Counted from the stretch's first letter, positions 50,914-61,194 are shown. The stretch: 64,000 nucleotides of DNA from Methylocystis sp. (GCA_002929055.1 PERY01000001.1:1-64000), one strand, 5' to 3'. Notes: generated by a model not told the origin, from the letters alone. Numbers and translations are program-made.

Positions 50914-51782
50914 CGAAGACTGCGGAGTTGCTCGCCGGCAAGAGCGTCGCCGTCGCTCTCGGCGGCGGCGGCGCGCGGGGCCTCGCTCATATCAGCGTTC
51001 TGCAGGCGCTCGACGACATGGGCGTTCGCCCCGTCGCCATTTCCGGCACCTCCATCGGCGCCATCATCGGCGCGGCCTATGCGGCGGGCTTTTCCGGCGC
51101 AGAGCTGCGGGCGCACACGGAAGCCATTCTCGGCAATCGGATCGGCCTTGCGCGCAAGCTTCTCTATGCGCGCGCGCGCCGGCGCCAGCCGCTGCTGACG
51201 CGCCTCGCCCATCCATTGCTCTTCGACGGCGCGCGTTTCCTGGAGGTCTTCTGGCCGAAGGGCATGCCGGAGCGCTTCGAGGATCTCGAAATTCCGATGA
51301 CGGTGGTGGCGACGGATTTCCGCCGGCGTTGCGAAGCCGTGTTCTCGCAGGGGCCGCTGCGTCCGGCGGTCGCGGGCTCCATGGCGATACCCGGCGTCGT
51401 GCGCGCGCCCAGGAGCGAAATCGGCTATCTCGTCGACGGCGGCCTCGTCAATCCGCTCCCCTATGATCATCTTGCGGGACGCGCCGACATCGTCGTGGCG
51501 GTGAACGTCTCCGGCAATTCGGGCGTGGAGAGCGACGCGCGCGCGCCCTCTCCCATACAAACCATGATCGTCGCCACTCAAATCCTGATGAACACGATCA
51601 GCGCGCGCATGATCGAGGAAAGCCCGCCCGACGTGCTCATCGCCCCGGCCGTGCATCAATATCTCGCGCTGGACCTCTTCAAGACCTCGCGCATCTTCAT
51701 GGCCGGCGACGCCTGCCGCGACGCGCTGCGCAAGGGGCTGCTGCAGGCCGCAGAGCGGCTGGAGGCTCAGCGCCTCGCCTGA
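50910..51782 (+). CDS. Patatin-like phospholipase (RssA-type)
   Basis: 290 residues with the patatin oxyanion loop LGGGGARGLAHISVL, nucleophile Ser in GTSIG (about 45-49) and the catalytic Asp in VDGGLVNPLP. The Ser-Asp dyad is complete. It probably hydrolyses acyl esters of lipids. The start is a TTG overlapping the stop of the alpha/beta hydrolase gene; no ATG or GTG is closer to the conserved domain. Confidence 0.88.
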   Translation: MTKTAELLAGKSVAVALGGGGARGLAHISVLQALDDMGVRPVAISGTSIGAIIGAAYAAGFSGAELRAHTEAILGNRIGLARKLLYARARRRQPLLTRLAHPLLFDGARFLEVFWPKGMPERFEDLEIPMTVVATDFRRRCEAVFSQGPLRPAVAGSMAIPGVVRAPRSEIGYLVDGGLVNPLPYDHLAGRADIVVAVNVSGNSGVESDARAPSPIQTMIVATQILMNTISARMIEESPPDVLIAPAVHQYLALDLFKTSRIFMAGDACRDALRKGLLQAAERLEAQRLA

Positions 51783-52213
51783 AAGAAACCGCGCAGAAGT
51801 TCGGCCGCCTCGCTCTCGCGTATGCCGCCATAGACCTCGGGCGCATGGTGGCAGGTGGGTTGCGAGAAGAAGCGCGGCCCATGCTCGACCGCCCCGCCCT
51901 TTGGGTCGCACGCAGCGAAGTAGAGCCGCCGGATGCGCGCGAAGGAAATGGCGGCCGCGCACATGGCGCAGGGCTCGAGCGTGACATAGAGATCGCACTC
52001 CAAGAGGCGCTCGTTGCCGATCGCTTCGCAGGCGTCGCGGATGGCCAGCATCTCGGCGTGCGCCGTGGGATCGCGATCGCGCAAGGTGCGGTTGCCCGCC
52101 GCCGCGATCACCGCCCCCGCCCGCACGACCGCGGCGCCGACCGGCACTTCCTGTGCGGCCGCAGCGGCGCGGGCGGCTTCAAAAGCGGCGGCGAAGGGGT
52201 CGGCGGCGGTCAT
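51767..52213 (-). CDS. tadA: tRNA-specific adenosine deaminase
   Basis: 148 residues. The zinc deaminase motifs HAEMLAIRDA (His-Ala-Glu) and PCAMCAAAI (two Cys) are complete, and VPVGAAVV and GNRT precede them. TadA turns A34 into inosine in tRNA-Arg. It converges with the patatin gene and overlaps its end by 16 bases. ATG at 52213 follows a GGGAG. Confidence 0.93.
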   Translation of the reverse strand: MTAADPFAAAFEAARAAAAAQEVPVGAAVVRAGAVIAAAGNRTLRDRDPTAHAEMLAIRDACEAIGNERLLECDLYVTLEPCAMCAAAISFARIRRLYFAACDPKGGAVEHGPRFFSQPTCHHAPEVYGGIRESEAAELLRGFFQARR

Positions 52214-52283
52214 TCCAGCATTTCTCCCGAGGTTCACACTTCATCGCGCTTCAAAGCGCTGCGCGCGCCTGCTATCAGAACGC

Positions 52284-54302
52284 ATGGCCGACAAAAAACC
52301 AACCAGGCGCCCCGGCGCCCCCGGCGGCGACCGCCTCATGCGCCGCCGCGACTCCCGATCCGACGCGACGCAGGGCGAGGCGCGCAAGAATTCCGCTCCG
52401 GGCAAAAGCTTCTCTTCGGGTAAACCCAATTCCGGCAAGCCTGCTTTCAAGAAGCCGCATGCGGATAGCGATGTGAAGAGTTTCGCCCCGAAAGGGGCAA
52501 GGCCCCTCAAAGGAATACGCGCCAAAGCAAGACCCGCCCCCGCGCCGGTGGAGAAGACCAGCGCCTTCGAGGGCGAACGCATCGCCAAGGCGATGGCGCG
52601 CGCCGGCGTCTGCTCGCGCCGGGACGCCGAGGAGTGGATCGCGGCGGGCCGCATCGCCGTCAATGGCCGCGTGCTGACGGCTCCGGCCGTCAATGTGACG
52701 GAGGCCGACAAGATCACCGTGGACGGCGCGCCCATGCAGGCGCGAGAGCGCACCCGCCTCTTTCTGTTTCACAAGCCGCAGGGCCTCGTGACGACGGCGA
52801 GCGATCCGGAAGGACGCCAGACCGTCTTCGCCTATCTCGAGGACCGCCATCCCGATCTGCCGCGGCTCATGAGCGTCGGCCGGCTCGACATCAACACCGA
52901 AGGGTTGCTGCTGCTGACCAACGACGGCGGCCTTTCACGCACTCTGGAGCTTCCCGCGACAGGCTGGACCCGGCGCTATCGCGTGCGCGTGCATGGCGAG
53001 ATCGATCAGGCGCGCCTCGATGAACTCAAGAAGGGCGTCACCGTCGACGACGTTACCTATGCGCCGATCGAGGCGCGGCTGGAGCGCGTGCAGGGGGCCA
53101 ACGCCTGGATCGCGATGAGCCTCACCGAAGGCAAGAACCGCGAAGTCAAACGCGTCATGGAGCATCTCGGTCTGGATGTGACGCGGCTGATCCGCATCTC
53201 CTACGGGCCCTTCCAGCTTGGCGATCTCGCCGAAGGCGTGGTCGAGGAAGTGAAGCTCAAGACCTTGCGCGAACAATTGGGCAAGAGCCTCGCCGAACTT
53301 GCGGGAGCGGATTTCGCCTCGCCGCTGCGCGAAGCGACGCCGGCAGAGACGCAGGAGCGGCGCGTGCGCACCGAGACGCGCGCGCGCAAACATGTGTCCG
53401 TGCTGCGCCAGGAGCGGGACGAAAAGAGCGAGAAGGGGCCGCGTGCGCGCATCGAACGCGGCGCCACGGCAGACCGCAAGGGCCGGGCCGTCGCCGTCGA
53501 GCGCGTGACGCCGACTCGTCGAAAGCAAACCGATGAAGAAGCGCCTTCGCGCAACGCCAGACGCTTCGATGCGATGCGCAGCGGCGGCGACCGCAAGCCT
53601 GGAGGCGAAGCCGGCGAGCGTTCCGGCAGGCCCGCGCGCGCCGCGCGGGGACCGCGCGAGGAACGTTTCGGCCGCGAGGAGGCCGGACGCAGCGACGCAA
53701 GGCGCGCGCCCGAGCGGCGATCCGCGCGCTTCGACGAACAGCGGGGCCAGCGGCCCCCACGGGCGGCGCGCGAAGGCGGCGAGCCGAGGCGCGACGCGCG
53801 CCCGCGCGGCGAACGCAGTTTCGAGCGGGGTTCGGATGAGCGTCCGCGCGGCCGGACGAACGCCAGCGCGCCGCGCACGGGAGAGCGGCCCAACCCCCGC
53901 GCCGGCGCCCGTGACGAGGGACGTTTCGAAAGACGTCCGCCGCGGCGGGACCGCGACGAACCGCGCCGCGACACTCGTCCCGACGCTCGCGCGCCGCGCG
54001 CCGCAGCCAGCCGCGACGAACGGCCCCGCAAATTCGACCGGCCGCGCGAAGGCGCCGAGGGCAGGCCTCCGAGAAGCGACAAGCCGACGCGCAGCGACAA
54101 GCCGCCGCGAGCGCCCCGCAGCGCAAGCGACAGAGGCGGCGCCAAGGGGCCGCACAGAAGCGGCGGCGCGGAACGTGGCGCAGGCTTTGGCAAGGGGCCG
54201 CCGCGCGGTCGCGGCGGGCCGGGGAGAGGCCCAGGTAAAGGCCCCAGCAAGGGCCCCGCCAAGGGCGCGCCGCGAGGGCCGCGCAAGCCGCGCGGGGAAT
54301 AA
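52284..54302 (+). CDS. rluB: RluB-family 23S rRNA pseudouridine synthase with long disordered tail
   Basis: 672 residues. An S4 RNA-binding domain (about 95-150, AKAMARAGVCSRRDAEEW) is followed by the RsuA/RluB synthase core with catalytic Asp202 in GRLDINTEGLLLL and KNREVKRVMEHLGL. From about 330 to the end the chain is Arg/Gly/Pro/Asp-rich with many RG and RP repeats, probably disordered and RNA-binding. Length is about twice the core. The 3' 1 kb is strongly biased in composition. rsmD begins three bases after the stop. Confidence 0.9.
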   Translation: MADKKPTRRPGAPGGDRLMRRRDSRSDATQGEARKNSAPGKSFSSGKPNSGKPAFKKPHADSDVKSFAPKGARPLKGIRAKARPAPAPVEKTSAFEGERIAKAMARAGVCSRRDAEEWIAAGRIAVNGRVLTAPAVNVTEADKITVDGAPMQARERTRLFLFHKPQGLVTTASDPEGRQTVFAYLEDRHPDLPRLMSVGRLDINTEGLLLLTNDGGLSRTLELPATGWTRRYRVRVHGEIDQARLDELKKGVTVDDVTYAPIEARLERVQGANAWIAMSLTEGKNREVKRVMEHLGLDVTRLIRISYGPFQLGDLAEGVVEEVKLKTLREQLGKSLAELAGADFASPLREATPAETQERRVRTETRARKHVSVLRQERDEKSEKGPRARIERGATADRKGRAVAVERVTPTRRKQTDEEAPSRNARRFDAMRSGGDRKPGGEAGERSGRPARAARGPREERFGREEAGRSDARRAPERRSARFDEQRGQRPPRAAREGGEPRRDARPRGERSFERGSDERPRGRTNASAPRTGERPNPRAGARDEGRFERRPPRRDRDEPRRDTRPDARAPRAAASRDERPRKFDRPREGAEGRPPRSDKPTRSDKPPRAPRSASDRGGAKGPHRSGGAERGAGFGKGPPRGRGGPGRGPGKGPSKGPAKGAPRGPRKPRGE

Positions 54303-54305
54303 GCC

Positions 54306-54863
54306 ATGCGCATTGTCGGCGGCGCGCTGCGCGGGCGCGCGCTTTCCACGCCGCGCTCGCAGGCGATCCGCCCCACATCGGACCGTCTGCGCGAATCCGT
54401 TTTCGACATTCTCGCGCATAGATTCGACGATGCTGTCGCCGGCGCGCATGTCATCGACCTTTTCGCCGGCACCGGCGCGCTCGGGCTCGAAGCGCTGTCG
54501 CGCGGCGCAAAGCGCGCGCTTTTTGTCGACGATGGATCGGAAGCCCGCGCGCTGCTGCGCGCCAATATCGAGGCGCTCGGCCTCGGCGGCGTGACCCGCA
54601 TCTTCCGCCGCGACGCGACGAAGCTCGGCGATGCGCCGCCGGGCGAGGCCTTCTCCCTCGCCTTTCTCGATCCGCCCTATGGCAAGGGGCTCGCCGAGCC
54701 GGCGCTGCATGCGCTCATAGACGGCGGCTGGCTCGCGAGGGACGCATTGCTCGTCATCGAGGAATCGGCCGATACGGCGGTCGAATTGCCTGCGGCGCTC
54801 AAACAGGAAGACGAACGCCGCTATGGCGATACGCAATTCGTCTTCGCGCGATACGCGCTTTAG
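54306..54863 (+). CDS. rsmD: 16S rRNA (guanine966-N2)-methyltransferase
   Basis: 185-residue SAM methyltransferase: MRIVGGALRGRALSTP, RPTSDRLRESVFDIL, VIDLFAGTGALGLEALSRGA (SAM loop) and the catalytic LDPPYGKG. It modifies G966 of 16S rRNA. Stop overlaps the convergent mutS stop by four bases. It probably shares a transcript with the pseudouridine synthase gene. Confidence 0.95.
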   Translation: MRIVGGALRGRALSTPRSQAIRPTSDRLRESVFDILAHRFDDAVAGAHVIDLFAGTGALGLEALSRGAKRALFVDDGSEARALLRANIEALGLGGVTRIFRRDATKLGDAPPGEAFSLAFLDPPYGKGLAEPALHALIDGGWLARDALLVIEESADTAVELPAALKQEDERRYGDTQFVFARYAL

Positions 54864-57514
54864 AATTTCCGTTTTAACTCATACAAGACCGCAAGCGCAT
54901 CGCGCGGGCTGAGTTGATCCGGATCGATCTGCGCCAGCGCCTCCCGCAGCGCGTCTTTCGGGGCGCCGCTCTCGACGACATGCGCAAAGAGCGGGAGATC
55001 GTCGATCAGCGCCTCCACCGGCGCGCGTCTGTCCGCCGCTTCGAGCTCCGCAAGGATCGCATGGGCGCGCGCCACGACGCCTGGCGGCAGGCCCGCGAGC
55101 TGCGCGACATGCACGCCATAGGAGCGGTCCGCCGCGCCCTTCACGACTTCATGCAGGAAGACGACGTCGCCCGCGTGATCCGTCACCTTCATGGTGAGAT
55201 TGACGAGGCGCGCCATGCGCTTTGTGAGCTGCGTGAGTTCGTGGAAATGGGTGGCGAAGATGGCGCGCGAGCGATTGACCTCGTGCAGATGCTCGATCGT
55301 CGCCCAGGCGATGGAAAGCCCGTCGAAGGTCGCAGTGCCGCGGCCGATTTCATCGAGGATCACGAGCGAGCGCGATGTCGCGCAATTGAGGATCGCCGCG
55401 GTCTCGACCATCTCCACCATGAAGGTCGAGCGCCCGCGCGCAAGATCGTCCGAGGCGCCGACGCGCGAGAAGAGGCGGTCCATCACGCCGATCCGCGCCG
55501 CGCTCGCGGGCACATAGGAGCCCGCCTGCGCGAGCAGCGCGATGAGCGCGTTCTGGCGCAGGAAAGTGGATTTGCCGGCCATGTTGGGACCGGTGACGAC
55601 CGCGATGCGGCCCGCCTTCTCGCCGGAAAGATCGCAGTCGTTCGCCGCGAAGGCCTTTCCCTGCGACTGAAGGGACGCTTCCACGACAGGGTGGCGCCCA
55701 CCGACAATGTCAAAGTCCAGCGAACGATCGACCTGAGGCCGAGTCCATCCGTGCTTTTCGGCCACTTCGGCAAGCGCGCTGAAGACATCGAGCCGCGCGA
55801 AGGCCTGGGCGAGATTTTGCAGCTCCTGCGCGCGCGAGAGAATGGCGGACGATAATTCCTCAAAGATGGCGAGCTCCCGCGCCAGAGCGCGATCCGCGGC
55901 GGAGACGATCTTGCTTTGCAGTTCGACAAGCTCGCGCGTCGAAAAGCGCATGGCGTCGGCCATTGTCTGGCGATGGGTGAACGTCTGATCGAACGGCGGC
56001 CGCAGCAGCTTCTCGCCCTGCGCTGCCGGAAGCTCGAGGAAATAGCCCAGAAAGTTATTGTGCTTGATCCTGAGCCTCGTGCCTGTCGCTTCTGCGTAAC
56101 GCGACTGCAGCGAGGCGATGACCACCCGGCTCTCGTCGCGAAGCGACCGCGCTTCATCCAGTTCCGCGTCGCGGCCCTCGCGAATGAAGTCGCCGCCGCG
56201 CTTGTCGAGCGGGACGCTCTCTTTCAGGCTGCGGGCGATCTCCTGCGCCAGCGTGGCGTCGGCGCCTGCGAGCGTCGCCGCTTCGCGCGCGGCTTCGGCC
56301 GGCGCCCCTGTCCCCACAAACAGACCGGCGACATCGCGTGCGGCGTCGAGCGCGGCGCCGATGCTTGCGAGATCGCGCGGGCCGCCGCGTTGCAGCGAAA
56401 GGCGCGAGACGGCGCGCGCGAGATCCGGCGCACGCGCGAGCCGCACGCGCAGCGCGGCGCGAGTGTCGGACTTCTCCAGAAGGAAGGAAACCGCGTCGAG
56501 ACGCGCGCCGATGAGGGCCGGATCGGTGGAGGGCGCGGCGAGTCGCTCCGCGAGCAACCGGGCCCCCGCCGACGTCACTGTAAGATCGATGACGGAGAGC
56601 AGCGACCCGTCGCGCGCGCCGGCGAGCGTGCGCGTCAGCTCCAGATTGGCGCGCGTCGCGGCGTCTATGTCGAGCGTCGCGCTCTCGCGAAGGCTCACGG
56701 GCCGCGCAAGCGCCGGGCGGTTTCCCTTCTGCGTTCGCTCGACATAGAGAATCGCCATCGCCGCCGCCGCAAGCTCGGCCTCCGTCAGCGCGCCGAAGCC
56801 GTCGAGCGTCGACACCTCATAGAAATCCATCAACCGTCGCGGCGCATCGCCCGCCTCTCGCCCGAGCGGCGCGACAGGCGCATTGACGTTCACAAACGCG
56901 GCGGAAACCTCCACCTCGCGGCACAGCGACTCGGCGGCGACGATCTCGCGCGGCTCGAGACGTGCGAGCGTCGAGGAAAGTTCATTCTCCGCGCATTGCG
57001 CCACTGTGAAGACGCCCGTGGAGATGTCGACGCTCGCGACGCCATAGAGCCACAGCGCATTCGCGCCGCGCGTGCGGGCGACCGCCGCAAAGGCGTTGGC
57101 GCGCGCCGGATCGAGCAGCGCGTCTTCGGTGATGGTGCCGGGCGTGACGAGCCGGACGACATCGCGCTTCACAACCGATTTCGCGCCGCGCTTTTTGGCT
57201 TCCGCCGGGTCTTCTATCTGCTCGCAGACCGCGACGCGGTGGCCGAGCGCGATGAGCTTTTGCAGATAGTCGTTGGCGCGCTCCACCGGCACGCCGCACA
57301 TGGGAATGTCGTCGCCCAGATGCTTGCCGCGCTTTGTGAGCATGATGCCGAGCGCGCGGGCCGCAACCTCGGCGTCGTCGAAGAACAATTCGTAGAAATC
57401 GCCCATGCGATAGAAGAGCAGGCAGTCCGTGTTGGCCGCCTTGATCTCCATATATTGCGCGATCATCGGCGTCGCGCGCTGGGTCGCGGCCTGATCCTGG
57501 GCTTTCTGAATCAT
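54860..57514 (-). CDS. mutS: DNA mismatch repair protein MutS
   Basis: 884 residues, full length. Domain I has FYRMGDFYELFFDDA (mismatch-reading Phe-x-Glu motif), then connector, lever and clamp, then the ABC-type ATPase with TGPNMAGKSTFLRQ (Walker A), LVILDEIGRGTATFDG (Walker B/D loop) and ATHFHELT. It recognises mismatches and recruits MutL. Start ATG at 57514; the in-frame extension to 57676 overlaps the upstream terminator and is not homologous. Confidence 0.97.
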   Translation of the reverse strand: MIQKAQDQAATQRATPMIAQYMEIKAANTDCLLFYRMGDFYELFFDDAEVAARALGIMLTKRGKHLGDDIPMCGVPVERANDYLQKLIALGHRVAVCEQIEDPAEAKKRGAKSVVKRDVVRLVTPGTITEDALLDPARANAFAAVARTRGANALWLYGVASVDISTGVFTVAQCAENELSSTLARLEPREIVAAESLCREVEVSAAFVNVNAPVAPLGREAGDAPRRLMDFYEVSTLDGFGALTEAELAAAAMAILYVERTQKGNRPALARPVSLRESATLDIDAATRANLELTRTLAGARDGSLLSVIDLTVTSAGARLLAERLAAPSTDPALIGARLDAVSFLLEKSDTRAALRVRLARAPDLARAVSRLSLQRGGPRDLASIGAALDAARDVAGLFVGTGAPAEAAREAATLAGADATLAQEIARSLKESVPLDKRGGDFIREGRDAELDEARSLRDESRVVIASLQSRYAEATGTRLRIKHNNFLGYFLELPAAQGEKLLRPPFDQTFTHRQTMADAMRFSTRELVELQSKIVSAADRALARELAIFEELSSAILSRAQELQNLAQAFARLDVFSALAEVAEKHGWTRPQVDRSLDFDIVGGRHPVVEASLQSQGKAFAANDCDLSGEKAGRIAVVTGPNMAGKSTFLRQNALIALLAQAGSYVPASAARIGVMDRLFSRVGASDDLARGRSTFMVEMVETAAILNCATSRSLVILDEIGRGTATFDGLSIAWATIEHLHEVNRSRAIFATHFHELTQLTKRMARLVNLTMKVTDHAGDVVFLHEVVKGAADRSYGVHVAQLAGLPPGVVARAHAILAELEAADRRAPVEALIDDLPLFAHVVESGAPKDALREALAQIDPDQLSPRDALAVLYELKRKF

Positions 57515-57585
57515 GGGCCGCCACTCTAGCGGCGCCTTCCCGGCGGCGCCATTCGCGGGCCCTATTTGGATGTGGAGCGCTGTGC

Positions 57586-57618
57586 AGAAAAAAGGCCCCG
57601 GGGGACGCCGGGGCCTTT
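57586..57618 (-). terminator. Rho-independent terminator of the small membrane-protein operon
   Basis: AAAGGCCCCGG/CCGGGGCCTTT with a 6-base loop and a run of six to eight T residues on the minus strand, four bases after the stop of the 24-codon gene at 57622. Confidence 0.85.
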
Positions 57619-57621
57619 CGC

Positions 57622-57696
57622 TCAGCGCCAGAACGCCAGCAGAACGATGATGGGGATCGGCACGCCGAGCAGCCAAAGCAGGATTGAACGACCCAT
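57622..57696 (-). CDS. 24-residue hydrophobic micro-protein
   Basis: A single membrane segment, MGRSILLWLLGVPIPIIVLL plus AFWR. A clean GGAGG lies 7 bases before the ATG, and a strong terminator follows the stop. It is the third cistron after the membrane protein at 57708. Similar 24-residue one-helix proteins are conserved in Hyphomicrobiales, as far as I recall; their role is unknown. Confidence 0.72.
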   Translation of the reverse strand: MGRSILLWLLGVPIPIIVLLAFWR

Positions 57697-57707
57697 ATTC
57701 GCCTCCT

Positions 57708-58631
57708 TCACCAGCGCGTCAGCGCCGAGAAACCAAGATTCTCATCGCGATGCCGACCGCCCAGCGTCGCGCCGCCCCAGGCGGAGGCCGCAGCCAGGAG
57801 CATGGCGGCTGCCGCTATGAAGCTTGCGACGACGCCAGCCTTTCGCGCCTTTTCGGCAAGCTCCTTGGCGCGCGCATTGTCCTCTTTCACTTGCTGGGCC
57901 AGCGCATCGACGCGGGCGCGCGCATCCGCCTGACCCATTCCCGCGCCGGCGAGCGTGCTGGCGAGAAAACTGCGGTCTTCCTCATTGACCTCGCCGGTCG
58001 CCTGCCCCCGCGCCACAATGCGCGAGGCGATCTGGCGCGTTTCAGCCTGGTTCTGCGCGGCCCCTTGCGCGCCGCCTTGCGCGCCGCCTTGCGCCGACGC
58101 TGGCGCCGACACGCCGCCGGGGCCCGCTGGAGCCGCGCCGCGCATGAGCCGATCGACCCTGTAGTCGACTGGATTGGTTGCGAGGCCGCTCTTCTGGGCC
58201 TGCTGCGCCGCCGTATCGACCCCGGCCTTGCCGAGGCTGTAAATGGACGAACCTGCGGCATAGGCGACGATGATCATGGCTGTCGCCCAGACGACGAGCC
58301 CGTGCGCGCCATCGCGCGCCTCCACCTCTTCATGCGGAACGTCGACGGCCCGCCTCCGCAACCGTCCGCAGACGTAGCCTCCCGCGGCATAGCTCGCGAC
58401 AGTGACCCAGAGCACCCACAAGGCGAGAGCAATGGCGTGCGTCATGGGCGAGGCGCCTTCATAGGGCGAAGCGAGCGACAGCCCGACGCCCGAACCGAAT
58501 GCGGCCATGACGAAGGAGATCGCCGTCGCCACGGCGACGCCCGCGAGAATGGCGCCCCAGTCGACGGCGGTGAACCGGTTCAGACCTGCGGCGATAGCGG
58601 GCTCGGCGCCCGTACGGATGACGTCGGACAT
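57708..58631 (-). CDS. PhnA-like multi-pass inner-membrane protein of unknown function
   Basis: 307 residues with hydrophobic segments near 26-48, 65-90, 112-135 and 270-290. A Gly/Ala/Gln-rich stretch (about 165-195) and a charged helical region (200-260) lie between the third and last segment. The opening NRFTAVDWGAILAGVAVATAIS and YAAGGYVCGRLRRR are typical of the rhizobial PhnA-like membrane proteins. It is sandwiched between two 24-codon genes. Confidence 0.72.
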   Translation of the reverse strand: MSDVIRTGAEPAIAAGLNRFTAVDWGAILAGVAVATAISFVMAAFGSGVGLSLASPYEGASPMTHAIALALWVLWVTVASYAAGGYVCGRLRRRAVDVPHEEVEARDGAHGLVVWATAMIIVAYAAGSSIYSLGKAGVDTAAQQAQKSGLATNPVDYRVDRLMRGAAPAGPGGVSAPASAQGGAQGGAQGAAQNQAETRQIASRIVARGQATGEVNEEDRSFLASTLAGAGMGQADARARVDALAQQVKEDNARAKELAEKARKAGVVASFIAAAAMLLAAASAWGGATLGGRHRDENLGFSALTRW

Positions 58632-58640
58632 ATCCCCCTC

Positions 58641-58715
58641 CTACCGCAGACCGAGAAGAGAAAGGATCGCCATCACGATCACGATCAAGCCAACGATGTA
58701 GATGATGCTGTTCAT
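58641..58715 (-). CDS. 24-residue hydrophobic micro-protein
   Basis: MNSIIYIVGLIVIVMAILSL plus LGLR, one membrane helix with a C-terminal Arg. GGAGG lies 7 bases before the ATG, the same layout as the micro-protein at 57622. It is the first cistron of the small membrane operon, 9 bases before the 307-residue gene. Confidence 0.7.
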   Translation of the reverse strand: MNSIIYIVGLIVIVMAILSLLGLR

Positions 58716-58893
58716 TGCCGCCTCCTTCTCGGCGCGCGAGAGCGCCGGGCGCAAAAAGAGAAGCGGAAACCCGGGACGCGGGCGATTGTTCCTGCCCCCG
58801 GGTGGCTGCCGCCAGGGGAGAAAACCTTGTAGAGGCTCACGCTTCGGCTGTATGTTGCGGCGCGAAAGAGCGAGCGTGAAAGGTTGAGGCCGC

Positions 58894-61176
58894 ATGACGA
58901 AGGACAAATCGACGCCGCAGGAGCGTCCGGTGTTTTCCGACAAGGAGGCGCTGCTCTTCCATTCGCGCGGGCGCCCCGGCAAGCTGGCCGTCGTCGCGAC
59001 GAAACCAATGGCGACGCAACGCGACCTCTCGCTCGCCTATTCGCCCGGCGTTGCGGCGCCGGTCCTCGCGATCGCCAGGGATCCTTCGCTCGCCTACGAC
59101 TATACGACGCGCGGCAATATGGTCGCCGTCATCACCAACGGCACGGCGATTCTGGGCCTCGGCGATCTTGGACCGCTCGCCGCAAAGCCGGTGATGGAAG
59201 GCAAGGCCGTCCTCTTCAAGCGCTTCGCCGACATCGACTCCATCGATCTCGAGCTCGACACGAAGGAAGTCGACGAATTTGTCAACGCCGTGCGTTATCT
59301 CGGCCCCTCCTTCGGCGGCATCAATCTGGAGGACATAAAGGCGCCCGAGTGTTTCGTGATCGAGGAGCGGCTGCGCGACCTCATGGACATTCCCGTCTTC
59401 CACGACGATCAGCACGGCACCGCGATCATCTCTGCCGCCGGCCTCGTCAACGCGCTTCTGCTAACGGGCCGCGACATCAAGTCGACGAGGCTCGTCTGCA
59501 ACGGCGCGGGCGCCGCCGGCATCGCCTGTCTCGATCTCGCCAAGGCGCTCGGCTTCGACCCGCGCAACATCACGCTCTGCGACACCAAGGGCGTCGTCTA
59601 TCGCGGACGCGAGGAAGGCATGAACCAGTGGAAGAGCGCACACGCCGTCGAGACGAAAGCGCGCACGCTCGCCGAGGCGCTTGACGGCGCCGACATCTTC
59701 TACGGCCTGTCGGTGAAAGGCGCGCTCACGCCCGAGATGCTGAAGTCGATGGCGAATGATCCCATCATCTTCGCCATGGCCAATCCCGATCCGGAGATAA
59801 CGCCCGAAGAAGCGCGCGCGGCGCGGCCAGACGCGATCATCGCGACCGGGCGCTCGGACTATCCGAACCAGATCAACAACGTCCTGGGCTTTCCCTACAT
59901 CTTCCGCGGCGCGCTCGACGTGCGCGCCAGAACGATCAACATGGAGATGAAGATCGCCGCCGTGCAGGCGCTCGCCGATCTCGCGCGCGAGGACGTGCCG
60001 GACGAAGTCGCCAACGCCTACCGCGGCGCGCGTCCGCGCTTCGGGCGCGACTATCTCATCCCCGCGCCCTTCGATCCGCGCCTCATCCATGTCGTGCCCC
60101 CGGCCGTGGCGCGCGCGGCGATGGAGTCGGGCGTCGCGCGCCGGCCGATCATCGACATGAAGGCCTATCGCCATGAGCTCTCGGCGCGGCGCGATCCGAT
60201 CGCGGGCCTGATGCAGACCGTCGTCGAGCGCGTGCGGCGCGAGCCCAAGCGCGTCGTCTTCGCGGAAGGCGAGGAGCAGCAGGTGATCCGTGCGGCGGTG
60301 ACCTTCGTGAACCAGGGCCTCGGCACGGCCGTGCTGGTGGGCCGTGAGGACCGCGTGAAGGCGGCGGCGGCGAATGCGGGCGTGGAGCTCACCAAGGACA
60401 TCGAGATCCACAACGCGAAGCTGTCACTGCGCAACGCCGTCTATGCGCAGTTCCTTTTCGAGCGCCTGCAGCGCAAGGGCTTCCTGCTGCGCGACTGCCA
60501 GCGCCTCATCAACCAGGACCGCAATCATTTCGCCGCCGCGATGGTGGCGCGCGGCGACGCGGACGCCATGGTGACGGGCGTGACGCGCAATTTCTCCAAT
60601 GCGCTCGAGGAAGTGCGCCGCGTCGTCGACCACAAGCCGGGACATCGCGTGATCGGCGTCTCGCTCATTCTGGCCAAGGGCCGCGTCGTCGTCGTCGCGG
60701 ACACGGCGATCACGGAGTTGCCCGAGGCGCCGGAGCTTGCGGAAATTGCGATTGAAGCGGCCGGCGTCGCGCGGCGCATCGGCCTCGTGCCGCGCGTCGC
60801 CATGCTCGCCTTCTCGACCTTCGGCTATCCGCCGGGCGAACGCACCGAGCGTGTGCACGAGGCCGTGCGCATGCTCGACCAGCGCCGGATCGACTTCGAG
60901 TATGAGGGCGAGATGGGCGCGGATATCGCGCTCAACAAGGAGCTGATGGGCGCCTATCCCTTCTCGCGCCTGAAGGACACTGCGAATGTCCTGATCATGC
61001 CGGCGTTCCACTCGGCCGCGATCTCGACCAAGATGCTGCAGGAACTGGGCGACGCCACCGTGCTCGGCCCGCTGATCGTCGGCCTCGACAAGCCGATCCA
61101 GATCGTTCAGCTCGGCGCAACCGATACGGAGATCGTGAATATGGCGGCGCTCGCCGCCTTCGGGATCGGAGGCTGA
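58894..61176 (+). CDS. maeB: NADP-dependent malic enzyme with phosphotransacetylase-like domain
   Basis: 760 residues, the large bacterial MaeB form. 1-430: malic enzyme with [38 protein letters not shown] (NADP site) and [10 protein letters not shown]. 430-760: a phosphotransacetylase-like domain ([16 protein letters not shown]) that in homologs binds acetyl-CoA as an allosteric site. It converts malate to pyruvate and supplies NADPH. Start ATG at 58894. Confidence 0.96.
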   Translation: MTKDKSTPQERPVFSDKEALLFHSRGRPGKLAVVATKPMATQRDLSLAYSPGVAAPVLAIARDPSLAYDYTTRGNMVAVITNGTAILGLGDLGPLAAKPVMEGKAVLFKRFADIDSIDLELDTKEVDEFVNAVRYLGPSFGGINLEDIKAPECFVIEERLRDLMDIPVFHDDQHGTAIISAAGLVNALLLTGRDIKSTRLVCNGAGAAGIACLDLAKALGFDPRNITLCDTKGVVYRGREEGMNQWKSAHAVETKARTLAEALDGADIFYGLSVKGALTPEMLKSMANDPIIFAMANPDPEITPEEARAARPDAIIATGRSDYPNQINNVLGFPYIFRGALDVRARTINMEMKIAAVQALADLAREDVPDEVANAYRGARPRFGRDYLIPAPFDPRLIHVVPPAVARAAMESGVARRPIIDMKAYRHELSARRDPIAGLMQTVVERVRREPKRVVFAEGEEQQVIRAAVTFVNQGLGTAVLVGREDRVKAAAANAGVELTKDIEIHNAKLSLRNAVYAQFLFERLQRKGFLLRDCQRLINQDRNHFAAAMVARGDADAMVTGVTRNFSNALEEVRRVVDHKPGHRVIGVSLILAKGRVVVVADTAITELPEAPELAEIAIEAAGVARRIGLVPRVAMLAFSTFGYPPGERTERVHEAVRMLDQRRIDFEYEGEMGADIALNKELMGAYPFSRLKDTANVLIMPAFHSAAISTKMLQELGDATVLGPLIVGLDKPIQIVQLGATDTEIVNMAALAAFGIGG

Positions 61177-61194
61177 GTCCAGCCGGCTTCGCGC

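Noticed and set aside
53201-54601. Long minus-strand frames opposite the pseudouridine synthase tail and rsmD
   Set aside because: Low-complexity mirror of the Arg/Gly-rich tail; no start signal or domain.
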